A stretch of DNA of 64,000 nt from NCBI GenBank assembly GCA_000719025.1, contig JODP01000006.1, positions 682,001-746,000 on the forward strand, given 5' to 3'. Source of the stretch: Kineosporia aurantiaca JCM 3230. GTDB taxonomy: Bacteria > Actinomycetota > Actinomycetes > Actinomycetales > Kineosporiaceae. The position numbers were made by a program, and so were the translations under genes. Positions 1 to 7,800 of the stretch are shown here, in pieces. The notes below the pieces were generated by a model that was given only the letters and a program-made list of their open reading frames with translations, made no database searches and was not told the origin of the DNA. Positions within the stretch are counted from its first letter, which is position 1. Each line of letters opens with the position of its first letter.

Positions 1-168
1 TGATCGGGCCCCTACTGAAGAGGCAAGCCGCGCAATCCCTTCCGCGAGTGCTTCCGGGGCCGCGTGCGAAGCCGTGCGGAAGTGCCCGGCCGGGCCTTCG
101 GGTCGTCGGTAGAAGCCCTCCGGGCCGTAAAGTGCCTCCTGCCAGGCGTCCTTCCAGCTCGGGCTCAC
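1..168 (-). CDS. MidA-like SAM-dependent methyltransferase, N-terminal fragment cut by the window start
   Basis: The reverse strand is open from a GTG at 168 to the window edge (56 codons). The product begins VSPSWKDAWQEALYGPEGFY and continues through a HFRTASHAAP segment. This resembles the start of actinobacterial SAM-dependent methyltransferases of the MidA/NDUFAF7 type (DUF185), where an ALYGPxGFY...HFRTS stretch precedes the methyltransferase core. The GTG overlaps the TGA of the upstream methyltransferase (GTGA), so the two are probably translationally coupled. The catalytic core lies outside the window. The family is recalled, not searched. Confidence 0.55.
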   Translation of the reverse strand, partial: MSPSWKDAWQEALYGPEGFYRRPEGPAGHFRTASHAAPEALAEGIARLASSVGARS

Positions 169-902
169 TCCGGTCGGCGGAGCACCAGCGCCACGTCGGT
201 GACCGCGAACAGGAACTGGCCCTCCGCCGCGAGCTGGGCCAGCCCTTCGACCCAGGTGGTGGCCCGTTCGGAGAGCGCCGGGTCGTCCTTGGTCGCCGCC
301 AGCACCCCCATCGCCACCTTCCAGCTCACCGAACCACGGTCGAACCGGCGATGGCAGTCGGCCCAGGTGTCCGCGCTGACCAGCTCGAACTCCGAGCGGG
401 TGGCCAGCCCGAGCAGCTTGCGGCCCATGAACCCGTCGGCCCGCTCGGCGAACCGCGGCACGGTGGAGACGAACCGGTCGACCAGCAGCCGGGTCAGCGC
501 GTCGTCCGAGCTGGCGAACAGGGCGGTGTCCCAGTCGCTGTGGGCCAGCACCAGCAGCCCGCCCGGCCGCAGCACCCGGAAGCACTCGGCCAGATGCTGG
601 TCCGGATCGGCCAGGTGCTCGGCCACGTTCAGCGAGATCACCCGGTCCAGGGCGGCGTCCGGGAACGGCAGCGGCTCGTCCGGGTCGGCCAGCACCGAGC
701 GCACCCGGGCGTCGCCGAGCACCTCGTCGTCCAGGTTCGAGGCCGCGTCCACGGCGTGCACCCGGGCCGGCTCGTGGCCGGTCGTGTCGGCCAGCTTCAG
801 CAGGGCCCGGACCGTGCGGCCCGCTCCGGCGGCCAGATCGGCCACCGCCAGCCCGGGGCGATCGAGGGTGACCAGCTCGGCAATGCGTTCGTGACGTCCC
901 AC
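165..902 (-). CDS. class I SAM-dependent methyltransferase
   Basis: A 245-residue protein with a Rossmann methyltransferase core. A glycine-rich motif I (VADLAAGAGRTVRAL) sits near residues 20-34. An acidic residue follows the second strand (VHAVDAASN), then the motif IV region (LDRVISLNVAEHL) and the post-motif LRPGGLLVLAHSDWD. The layout is that of small-molecule methyltransferases of the Methyltransf_11 kind; the substrate cannot be read. The start is the GTG at 902, because a TAGGGT box lies exactly 6 bases upstream (leaderless). The next gene, MidA-like, overlaps its stop. Confidence 0.8.
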   Translation of the reverse strand: MGRHERIAELVTLDRPGLAVADLAAGAGRTVRALLKLADTTGHEPARVHAVDAASNLDDEVLGDARVRSVLADPDEPLPFPDAALDRVISLNVAEHLADPDQHLAECFRVLRPGGLLVLAHSDWDTALFASSDDALTRLLVDRFVSTVPRFAERADGFMGRKLLGLATRSEFELVSADTWADCHRRFDRGSVSWKVAMGVLAATKDDPALSERATTWVEGLAQLAAEGQFLFAVTDVALVLRRPE

Positions 903-908
903 GATGTA

Positions 909-914
909 ACCCTA
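909..914 (-). promoter_or_regulatory. -10 box TAGGGT for a leaderless methyltransferase mRNA
   Basis: TAGGGT lies 6 bases before the GTG at 902, which would place the transcript 5' end at the start codon. Confidence 0.5.
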
Positions 915-950
915 CGGCGCGGGCGGCGGGGCGGTGTTCGGTTTACCGCC

Positions 951-998
951 GGGCCCCGGTTCAGCTGCGGCCCGGGTTCAGCCGGGCCCCGGTTCAGC
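951..998. repeat. three tandem 16-bp units in a divergent intergenic region
   Basis: Units begin at 951, 967 and 983 and share the core GGTTCAGC preceded by G/C-rich bases. The exact 16-bp period is not a multiple of three. The repeat lies between the divergent starts at 902 and 1141. No function is known. Confidence 0.6.
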
Positions 999-1128
999 GC
1001 GGGCCCCCCGTTTGGCGCCGGGCCCACCCCACCCACCCGGGAAGACGTGACCCGGCGGGAAAATGTGAGGTGGGGTGCCGGTCCGGTGCGTTGTCGTCGG
1101 CCGGACCCCGGAACCGCCCGGGTCTGGT

Positions 1129-1134
1129 TACCCT
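1129..1134 (+). promoter_or_regulatory. -10 box TACCCT for the leaderless DUF2520 gene
   Basis: TACCCT is followed by 6 bases and then the GTG at 1141, which supports that start over an upstream in-frame one. Confidence 0.55.
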
Positions 1135-1140
1135 GCCGAG

Positions 1141-2055
1141 GTGTCTGAATCTCAGCAGCCGGCCGACCGCCCAGGACGCCTCGGGGTCGGCGTGATCGGG
1201 GCCGGGCGGGTCGGGGCGGTGATCGGCTCGGCCCTGCGCGCGGCCGGGCATGCGGTCGTCGGGGTAAGCGCGGTCTCCGAGGCCAGCGTGGAGCGGGCTG
1301 CCATGCTGCTGCCCGGGGTACCGGTGCTGGCGATCCCGGACGTGGTCGAGCGGGCCGAGCTGGTGGTCATCGCGATCCCCGACGACGCCCTCCCGGTGCT
1401 GGTCTCCGGGCTGGCCGAGACCGGCGCCTGGCTGCCCGGCCAGTTGCTGGTCCACACCAGCGGAAGGTTCGGCTGGAAGGTGCTGGAGCCCGCGGTCGGC
1501 CGGGGCGCGATCCCGCTGGCCCTGCACCCGGCGATGACCTTCACGGGCACCAGCCTGGACCTGAGCCGGCTGGTCGACTGCTGCTTCGGGGTCAGCGCCC
1601 CGGGCCCGGTGCTGCCGATCGCCCAGGCCCTGGTGGTGGAGATGGGCGCCGAGCCGGTGGTGATCGACGAGGCGATGCGCGGGCTCTACCACGCGGCCCT
1701 CGCGCACGGCTCGAACCACCTGGTCACGCTGGTCGCCCAGGCTCTGGACCTGCTCCGGGCGGCCGGGGTGGACGATCCGTCCCGGCTCCTGGCCCCGCTG
1801 CTGTCGGCCTCGCTCGACAATGCGCTGCGGGCCGGCGACAACGCCCTGACCGGCCCGGTGGCCCGCGGCGACGCCGGCACGCTGGCCTCGCACCTGGCCG
1901 CGATCCGCAGCCTCGGCGAGCGCGGCGAGGGCACCCTGGAGACCTATCGGTCCCTGGCCCGGGCCACGGCGGACCGGGCGCTGGCCTCGGGTCGGCTGGC
2001 CGCCGGCAGCGCCGAGGCGCTCCTGGCCGCGCTGAACGGCGACCCCACCCAGTAG
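1141..2055 (+). CDS. Rossmann-like / DUF2520 dehydrogenase-fold protein
   Basis: A 304-residue protein. An N-terminal NAD(P)-binding Rossmann motif GVIGAGRVGAVIGSAL is followed by segments LVVIAIPDDALP and LLVHTSGR. This is the ketopantoate reductase / 6-phosphogluconate dehydrogenase-like arrangement of Rossmann plus DUF2520. The C-terminal half is helical and Ala-rich. In many actinobacteria this gene precedes panC, as here (60 bp gap), and a role in pantothenate or redox metabolism has been proposed but not shown. The start was moved to GTG 1141 because of the -10 box placed for a leaderless mRNA; a longer frame from 1075 exists. Confidence 0.8.
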   Translation: MSESQQPADRPGRLGVGVIGAGRVGAVIGSALRAAGHAVVGVSAVSEASVERAAMLLPGVPVLAIPDVVERAELVVIAIPDDALPVLVSGLAETGAWLPGQLLVHTSGRFGWKVLEPAVGRGAIPLALHPAMTFTGTSLDLSRLVDCCFGVSAPGPVLPIAQALVVEMGAEPVVIDEAMRGLYHAALAHGSNHLVTLVAQALDLLRAAGVDDPSRLLAPLLSASLDNALRAGDNALTGPVARGDAGTLASHLAAIRSLGERGEGTLETYRSLARATADRALASGRLAAGSAEALLAALNGDPTQ

Positions 2056-2102
2056 TCACGCGCGTCACGCCCGCGGCCCTGAGCCGGGCCGAATATGACG
2101 AG

Positions 2103-2108
2103 TAGGTT
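2103..2108 (+). promoter_or_regulatory. -10 box TAGGTT for leaderless panC
   Basis: TAGGTT, 7 bases, then ATG 2116. This favours ATG 2116 over an ATG at 2095. Confidence 0.55.
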
Positions 2109-2115
2109 AAGTGCC

Positions 2116-2967
2116 ATGTCCACAGTTGTGGCCCGTACCCGGGACGAGCTGGCCGTGGCTCGCGAGAAGCTGCACGGCACCGTCGCGGTCGTGATGACGA
2201 TGGGCGCCCTGCACGCCGGGCACGCCGAGCTGGTGCGCCAGGCCCGCAAGCGGGCCGAGAGCGTGATCGTGACGATCTTCCTGAACCCGCTGCAGTTCGG
2301 GCCGAACGAGGATCTGGCCAAGTACCCGCGCACCCTCGAGGCCGACCTCGAGCTGCTCGCCCGCGAGGACGTGGACCTGGTCTTCACCCCCTCGCCGGAC
2401 GTGGTCTACCCCGGCGGCGATCCGGGGGTGCGGGTCTCGGCCGGCCGTCTCGGCGACAAGCTCGAAGGGGCTTCCCGACCGGGGCATTTCGACGGGATGC
2501 TGACCGTGGTGGGCAAGCTGATCCACCTCACCCGGCCCCAGCTGGCGTTCTTCGGCCAGAAGGACGCGCAGCAGCTGCTCCTGATCCGCCGGATGGTGCG
2601 GGACCTGGACTTCGACTGCGAGATCGTCACCGTGCCGACCGTGCGCGAACCCGACGGCCTGGCCCTGAGCAGCCGCAACCGCTACCTGACGGAGCTCGAC
2701 CGGGAGAGTGCCCTGGCCCTTTCCCGGGCGCTGCGGGCCGGGGAGGCGGTGCGCACGCTGGGCTCCAGTGCGGTCCGCCGGGCGGCCCGGGACGTGCTGG
2801 TCGCCGAGCCCCTGGTGATCGTCGACTACCTGGTGCTGGTCGAGCCGAACACGCTGGACGACGTGCCGGAGTGGTACCAGGGCGATGCGGTGCTGCTGGT
2901 CGCGGCCAAGGTGGGCACCACCCGGCTGATCGACAACCTGCCCCTGGTGATCGGCGGTCCGTTATGA
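2116..2967 (+). CDS. panC: pantothenate synthetase
   Basis: Joins pantoate and beta-alanine with ATP to give pantothenate, the coenzyme A precursor (cytosolic). The 283 residues carry the family marks: the HxGH nucleotide-binding motif in MTMGALHAGHAELV near residue 30, IFLNPLQFGPNEDLAKYPRT, FFGQKDAQQL, and the KMSKS-equivalent LALSSRNRYL. Length is normal. The ATG at 2116 is placed by a leaderless -10 box. Its TGA overlaps the nadB ATG (ATGA), so panC, nadB and nadC form one unit. panD is not adjacent. Confidence 0.96.
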   Translation: MSTVVARTRDELAVAREKLHGTVAVVMTMGALHAGHAELVRQARKRAESVIVTIFLNPLQFGPNEDLAKYPRTLEADLELLAREDVDLVFTPSPDVVYPGGDPGVRVSAGRLGDKLEGASRPGHFDGMLTVVGKLIHLTRPQLAFFGQKDAQQLLLIRRMVRDLDFDCEIVTVPTVREPDGLALSSRNRYLTELDRESALALSRALRAGEAVRTLGSSAVRRAARDVLVAEPLVIVDYLVLVEPNTLDDVPEWYQGDAVLLVAAKVGTTRLIDNLPLVIGGPL

Positions 2968-4646
2968 GTCCCCGCCTGGCCACTCGCCTCGCCACTCCGG
3001 ACATCGGCTGGACGACGCAGGCCGACGTGATCGTGGTGGGCTCGGGCATCGCCGGGCTGACCGCCGCGCTGCGGCTGCGCCGCCGGGTGCCGCGCGTGCT
3101 GCTGGTCACCAAGACCGTGCTGGACTCGGGCTCGACCCGGTGGGCCCAGGGAGGCATCGCCGCGGCGCTGGCCCCGGAGGACTCGCCGGCCGAGCACCTC
3201 GAGGACACGCTGGTGGCCGGGGCCGGGCTGTGCGACGTGGATGCGGTGCGCGCCCTGGTCACCGAAGGTCCGCAACGGGTGCGCGAACTCGTCGCCCTGG
3301 GTGCGCATTTCGACCTGACGCCGAGCGGTGAGATCGCGCTGACCCGAGAGGGCGGCCATCACCGGGACCGGATCGCGCACGCCGGTGGGGACGCGACCGG
3401 CGCGGAGATCTCCCGGGCCCTGATCGCGGCGCTCGAGGCGGTCCGCGACGATCCGGGCATCGAGGTGCTGGAGCACGCCCTGGTGCTCGACGTGCTGACC
3501 AGCGCGGACGGAACCGCCTGCGGGATAACCCTGCACGTGATCGGCGAAGGCAGCCGGGACGGGGTGGGGGCCGTGCTGGGCCGGGCCGTGGTGCTCGCCA
3601 CCGGCGGGATCGGGCAGGTCTTCCAGGCCTCGACCAACCCCCGCGAGGCGACCGGCGACGGGATCGCCGCGGCGCTGCGGGCCGGGGCCGAGGTGGCCGA
3701 CCTGGAGTTCGTCCAGTTCCACCCGACAGTGCTCTGGCTCGGCCAGAACGCCCGCGGACAGCAGCCTTTGATCTCGGAGGCGGTGCGCGGCGAGGGGGCG
3801 TTGCTGCTCGACATCAACGGCGTGCGGTTCATGCCTGGGGTGCACGAGATGGCCGAGCTGGCCCCGCGCGACGTGGTGGCCAAGGCGATCGTCCGGCAGA
3901 TGGCCGCGACCGGCTCCACCCACGTCTTCCTGGACGCCCGGCACCTCGGCCGGGAATTCCTGCACCGCCGCTTCCCGACCATCGTGAACGCACTCGCCGG
4001 GCACGGTTTCGACCCGGCCGAGGACCTGATCCCGGTCGCCCCGGCCCAGCACTACCACTCCGGTGGCATCCGGGTGGACGCGAACGGGCGGTCGAGTGTG
4101 CCCGGCCTCTACGCGGTCGGCGAGTGCTCCTGCACCGGCGTGCACGGGGCGAACCGGCTGGCCAGCAACTCCCTTTTGGAGGGGCTGGTGTTTGCGCACA
4201 GAATTGTGGACGACGTGAGCGACCGGTTGGGCAGGGGGGAACTCGCCCAGCTGGAGCCCGAGGACCGGCCGGGCCCGGTCGGTCTGCTGCCGGCCACCGC
4301 CCGGGTGAAGGTGCAGCGCGCCGCCACTTCCGGGCCCGGTGTGATCCGGACCGCGGCCGGGTTGGCCCAGGCGGCCCGTGATCTGGACGCGGTGGCCTCC
4401 GGGGTCGTCTTCCCCGAGGGGGCCAAGAAGGTGGACGTCACGCACGGCACCGCTGAGTGGGAAACCACCAACCTGCACACCGTCGCCACCGCGCTGGCCC
4501 AGGTGGCCGCCCTGCGTGAGGAGACCCGCGGCGGGCACTACCGGGAGGACTTCCCTTCGCAGGAAGATTCCTGGCGTGGCCGATTGGTGTCCCGGCTCGC
4601 CCCCGACGGCGAGCTGATCACTCGGTACCAACCCCTGGAAGGCTGA
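2964..4646 (+). CDS. nadB: L-aspartate oxidase
   Basis: Oxidises L-aspartate to iminoaspartate, the first step of de novo NAD synthesis (FAD flavoprotein of the succinate dehydrogenase/fumarate reductase family). The 560 residues show the FAD dinucleotide motif VVGSGIAGLTAALRL near residue 20, STRWAQGGIAAAL, the active-site region HYHSGGIRVDANGR, and CTGVHGANRLASNSLLEG. The start is ATG 2964, overlapping the panC stop; a longer frame opening at 2871 lies inside panC and is not used. nadC follows after 2 bp. The quinolinate synthase gene nadA, which often accompanies nadB, is not in the window. Confidence 0.96.
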   Translation: MSPRLATRLATPDIGWTTQADVIVVGSGIAGLTAALRLRRRVPRVLLVTKTVLDSGSTRWAQGGIAAALAPEDSPAEHLEDTLVAGAGLCDVDAVRALVTEGPQRVRELVALGAHFDLTPSGEIALTREGGHHRDRIAHAGGDATGAEISRALIAALEAVRDDPGIEVLEHALVLDVLTSADGTACGITLHVIGEGSRDGVGAVLGRAVVLATGGIGQVFQASTNPREATGDGIAAALRAGAEVADLEFVQFHPTVLWLGQNARGQQPLISEAVRGEGALLLDINGVRFMPGVHEMAELAPRDVVAKAIVRQMAATGSTHVFLDARHLGREFLHRRFPTIVNALAGHGFDPAEDLIPVAPAQHYHSGGIRVDANGRSSVPGLYAVGECSCTGVHGANRLASNSLLEGLVFAHRIVDDVSDRLGRGELAQLEPEDRPGPVGLLPATARVKVQRAATSGPGVIRTAAGLAQAARDLDAVASGVVFPEGAKKVDVTHGTAEWETTNLHTVATALAQVAALREETRGGHYREDFPSQEDSWRGRLVSRLAPDGELITRYQPLEG

Positions 4647-4648
4647 CC

Positions 4649-5599
4649 GTGCATCACTGGGAATCCGAAATCATCTGGCCTTCGGGCACTGTCGAGCAGC
4701 TGACGGCGGCCGGGCTGGAGCCGGAGCGGGTTCGCTCCGTGGTACGCGACGCGCTCTCCGAGGATCTGGGCATCGGGTTGCTCTCGGGGGCGCCCGGGCA
4801 CGACGTGACCAGCGAGTCGACGATCCCCGTAGAGGCCGAGGGTGAGGCGCACGTGGTCGCCCGGGCGGCCGGGGTGGTCAGTGGGCTGCCGCTGATCCCG
4901 GTGGTGCTGGCCGAGGTCGCGGCCTGGACCGGGCTACCGGTTCCGGAGGCACAGGTGCTGCGGGCGGACGGCGACGCGGTGGTCCGGGACGACGTGCTGG
5001 CGGTGCTGCGCGGCCGGACCCAGGTGCTGCTGATCGCCGAGCGCACCCTGCTGAACCTGATCAGCCGGACCAGCGGGATCTCCAGCCACACCCGGCGCTG
5101 GGCCGACGAGCTGACCGGCACCGGCGCCCAGGTCCTGGACACCCGCAAGACCACGCCGGGGCTGCGGATGCTGGAGAAGTACGCGGTGCGCAGCGGCGGC
5201 GGCACGAACAAGCGGATGGGCCTGTACGACGTCGCGATGGTGAAGGACAACCACAAGATCGCGGCCGGATCGGTGGCCGAGGCCTACCGTCGGGTGCGCG
5301 AGCGCTTCCCTGAGGTCGCCGTGCAGGTCGAGGTGACCACTCCGGACGAGGCGGTCGAGGCGGTCCGGGTCGGCGCCCGGTTCCTGCTCTGCGACAACAT
5401 GTCTCCGGCGGTGCTGGCCGAGAGTGTGCGGGTGGCCCGGGCGGCCGCCGGGGCCCCGATCGAGATCGAGGCCACCGGTGGGCTGACCCTGGAGGTGGCG
5501 AGCGAGTACGCGCGCACCGGAGTGGACTACCTCTCCGTCGGTGGGCTCACGCACTCCTCGCCGATCCTCGACATCGCGATCGACCTGATCCGTAAGTAG
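4649..5599 (+). CDS. nadC: nicotinate-nucleotide diphosphorylase (quinolinate phosphoribosyltransferase)
   Basis: Converts quinolinate and PRPP to nicotinate mononucleotide, carbon dioxide and pyrophosphate. The 316 residues include TSESTIPVEAEGEAHVVARA, DTRKTTPGLRMLEKYAVRSG (substrate-binding Arg/Lys) and AMVKDNH, and end in the IEATGGL / DYLSVGGLTHSS barrel motifs. It is about 25 residues longer than typical at the N-terminus. GTG 4649 has a GGAAGG ribosome site 7 bases upstream and is 2 bp from nadB. It ends 7 bp from the converging glycosyltransferase gene. Confidence 0.95.
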   Translation: MHHWESEIIWPSGTVEQLTAAGLEPERVRSVVRDALSEDLGIGLLSGAPGHDVTSESTIPVEAEGEAHVVARAAGVVSGLPLIPVVLAEVAAWTGLPVPEAQVLRADGDAVVRDDVLAVLRGRTQVLLIAERTLLNLISRTSGISSHTRRWADELTGTGAQVLDTRKTTPGLRMLEKYAVRSGGGTNKRMGLYDVAMVKDNHKIAAGSVAEAYRRVRERFPEVAVQVEVTTPDEAVEAVRVGARFLLCDNMSPAVLAESVRVARAAAGAPIEIEATGGLTLEVASEYARTGVDYLSVGGLTHSSPILDIAIDLIRK

Positions 5600-5606
5600 A
5601 CCGGCG

Positions 5607-6794
5607 TCAGGCCTTCTCGGCGAGCAGCCGCTCGTAGCCGGTGCGCAGGCCCTCGGCGATCCGCACCCGCTCGTTGAACCGCTCGGTCGGGTCGGCCCGC
5701 TCGACCGGGCCGGCCGCCCGGGCCTGGGCGAAGGCGGCGGCCACCGAGGCGACCTCCGGAATGCCGTCCGCGTCGGTGGTGTAGGACAGCCCCGGCCGTT
5801 GCTGCGAGGCGTGGCTGGCGGCCGGGGTGATCGCCTGGGTGCCCAGGTCGAAGCAGGCCTCGGGCCAGAGCGAGTGCGAGCCGAAGAACGGCGGCAGCAG
5901 GGCCGCGTCGAGGCCGAAGATGGTGTCCCAGAGCTGGGAATCGGTCATCGGGCGGTGCGCCCGCAGCTGCCCGCCGGCCGCCGTGACCACCCGGTCGATC
6001 TCCCGGATCGTGGTCGGGTCGTACCGGGTCGAGTCCGAGTCCAGCAGGTGGTCGTGGACGAACAGGACCAGCCGGATCCCCGGGGTCTGCTGCGCGGCCT
6101 CGGCCAGCGCGGCGGTCACCCGGACCGGATCGCTGGGCAGGCGCAGGCTGCCCAGCTGCACGCCGACGACGTAGGGGCTGCTGTGACCGACGGCCGGGCG
6201 CTCCCGGCGCATCCGGACGAAGTCCACCGCGTGCGGGTGCGGCTGCACGTCGGCGGTCACCGACCAGCGCCGGGAGATCTCGTCGGCGGCCGTGCCGGTG
6301 ACCGTGATCACCTTGTCGGCGGCCGGGATCAGCACGTCCAGCTGCTCGTCGTAGGCCTTCGGGTCCAGGCCGGTCGGGTCGCTCAGGTGGTACGCGGTGA
6401 CCACCAGCGGGCGCCCGGCGGACCGGGTCGCCTTGACCGCGGCCTCGACCTGCTCGGCGCTGGTGCGTGGGGTCAGCGCGTGCACGTGCACGATCTGCAT
6501 GTCCCCGAGATGCCGCTCCAGCCACGCCGGATCGAAGGCGGCCGGGGGGCGCGGGGCCGAGCCCGGCATCTGCACGGTGGGGCGGTGCACACCGTCGACT
6601 CCCTCGGGGTGACCGAGGTGCCGGACGTAGACACCGCGACCGGGGAGCGCGGCGATCCGGATGATCGTGCGGCCCTCCCACTCGGGCGAGGCACGACGTC
6701 GTTTACGGGAGGGGGACACAGGCGCCTCTCGGGGGGTACCGCTGACAGCGATGGATGAGGAACTCGCGCCTGTGCTGGACGAGGTGGCCACCAT
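5607..6794 (-). CDS. GT4-like glycosyltransferase
   Basis: A 395-residue protein read as a glycosyltransferase of GT-B fold. The N-terminal half has MQIVHVHALTPRTSAEQ and LVVTAYHL. The middle has KVITVTGTAADEISRRW and a histidine-rich VQPHPHAVDF segment. The C-terminal half has IRLVLFVHDHLL, QLWDTIFGLDAALLPPFFGS and a glutamate (SLWPEACFDLGTQAI) where GT4 enzymes hold the nucleotide-sugar-binding E. The first 35 residues are Ser/Arg-rich and disordered, so the true start may be a little downstream. The acceptor is unknown. It stands alone, converging on nadC. Confidence 0.6.
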   Translation of the reverse strand: MVATSSSTGASSSSIAVSGTPREAPVSPSRKRRRASPEWEGRTIIRIAALPGRGVYVRHLGHPEGVDGVHRPTVQMPGSAPRPPAAFDPAWLERHLGDMQIVHVHALTPRTSAEQVEAAVKATRSAGRPLVVTAYHLSDPTGLDPKAYDEQLDVLIPAADKVITVTGTAADEISRRWSVTADVQPHPHAVDFVRMRRERPAVGHSSPYVVGVQLGSLRLPSDPVRVTAALAEAAQQTPGIRLVLFVHDHLLDSDSTRYDPTTIREIDRVVTAAGGQLRAHRPMTDSQLWDTIFGLDAALLPPFFGSHSLWPEACFDLGTQAITPAASHASQQRPGLSYTTDADGIPEVASVAAAFAQARAAGPVERADPTERFNERVRIAEGLRTGYERLLAEKA

Positions 6795-6955
6795 AACCTG
6801 ATCAACTTCCTCTCATCGACTCATGGACCGGTGAGCGGAACGAACACCGCTGCTGGGCCTTCATCGAGCCTGGCACCTGTGATCGCTTTGCGCGCGCTGA
6901 ACCTCGGTGCTGAGATGGGCGGTCGCCTCGGCCGCTTCTGGGAAAGGATCCTGCT

Positions 6956-7741
6956 GTGACGATCCGCGAGTTCGGGAACGAACTGCTGACAAGCCTTCTC
7001 GAGTTCACCCTGCAATCGGTCCCGGGCAGTCTGGGGGTGGGGATCAACGTGGCCTTCGACAGCCGGGAGGAGGGCGGGACACCGAAGTCGGTCGCCGCGC
7101 TCGGGGTGGCCTCCGAACTCGACCCGGCCCAGTGGAAGCATGCCCACGGACCGATCTGGGACGCCTTCCGTCGGGACAACGTGGTTGTCCGCCCGGCCGC
7201 CGGGACCGACGACGGCGACCTCGGCCTGGACGAGCTGACCGGTCTCGCCCCCGAGATCCGGGCCCAGGTCCGGGGGGCGATCTTCGTGCCCGGCGAGTTC
7301 GGGTCGGACCTGCCCACCGTCTTCTCGGTGTACCTGGACCGCACCCCGGACAGCCGGGTGCTGCGCGACATCGACCGCTACGAGCCGCTGGTGACCCAGG
7401 CCCTGGCGGTGGTCGAGTACTGCGCCGGCGAGGAGCAGGTGGCCCAGCAGATGCTCCAGATGACCCAGTACCGGCGGGTGATCGAGCAGGCCAAGGGCCT
7501 GGTGATGGGGGCCATCGGGGCCGACGCCCCGTCCGCCTTCGCCGCCCTGGCCCGGGCCAGCCAGCACTTCAACATCCGTTTGCGGACGCTGGCGGTCGCC
7601 TTGGTGGAGCACGTCGGCCGGCAGGACGCGGAGCATCCGGAGGATCCGGAACTGGTGGTCCGCCCGACCCCGGCCGAGCGCGAGACGGCGGCCCGGATCT
7701 GGGCCGCGCTGACCACCAGCGCGATCCTGGAACAGGGCTGA
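6956..7741 (+). CDS. GAF-ANTAR domain RNA-binding regulator
   Basis: A 261-residue protein. Residues about 20-150 form a GAF-like sensor (LGVGINVAFDSR..., AIFVPGEFGSDLPTVFSVYL). Residues about 165-225 form an ANTAR domain: MTQYRRVIEQAKGLVMG, then AFAALARASQHFNIRLRTLA. ANTAR proteins bind paired hexaloop RNA hairpins and prevent transcription termination. The GTG at 6956 has a GGAAAGGA ribosome site. Which signal the GAF part senses and which RNA is bound cannot be read. The last 35 residues are an extra tail. Confidence 0.8.
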   Translation: MTIREFGNELLTSLLEFTLQSVPGSLGVGINVAFDSREEGGTPKSVAALGVASELDPAQWKHAHGPIWDAFRRDNVVVRPAAGTDDGDLGLDELTGLAPEIRAQVRGAIFVPGEFGSDLPTVFSVYLDRTPDSRVLRDIDRYEPLVTQALAVVEYCAGEEQVAQQMLQMTQYRRVIEQAKGLVMGAIGADAPSAFAALARASQHFNIRLRTLAVALVEHVGRQDAEHPEDPELVVRPTPAERETAARIWAALTTSAILEQG

Positions 7742-7786
7742 ACCAGGGGTTGACGCCGGGCGCACGAGGCGCATAAGAAGGCCGAC

Positions 7787-7792
7787 TAGGAT
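7787..7792 (+). promoter_or_regulatory. -10 box TAGGAT upstream of lysS
   Basis: TAGGAT lies 8 bases before GTG 7801, giving a leader of zero to two bases. No ribosome site is visible. Confidence 0.45.
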
Positions 7793-7800
7793 GGTCAGTC

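Noticed and set aside
2826..4631. 601-residue reverse open frame over nadB
   Set aside because: Antisense shadow of nadB with no ribosome site or recognisable domain.
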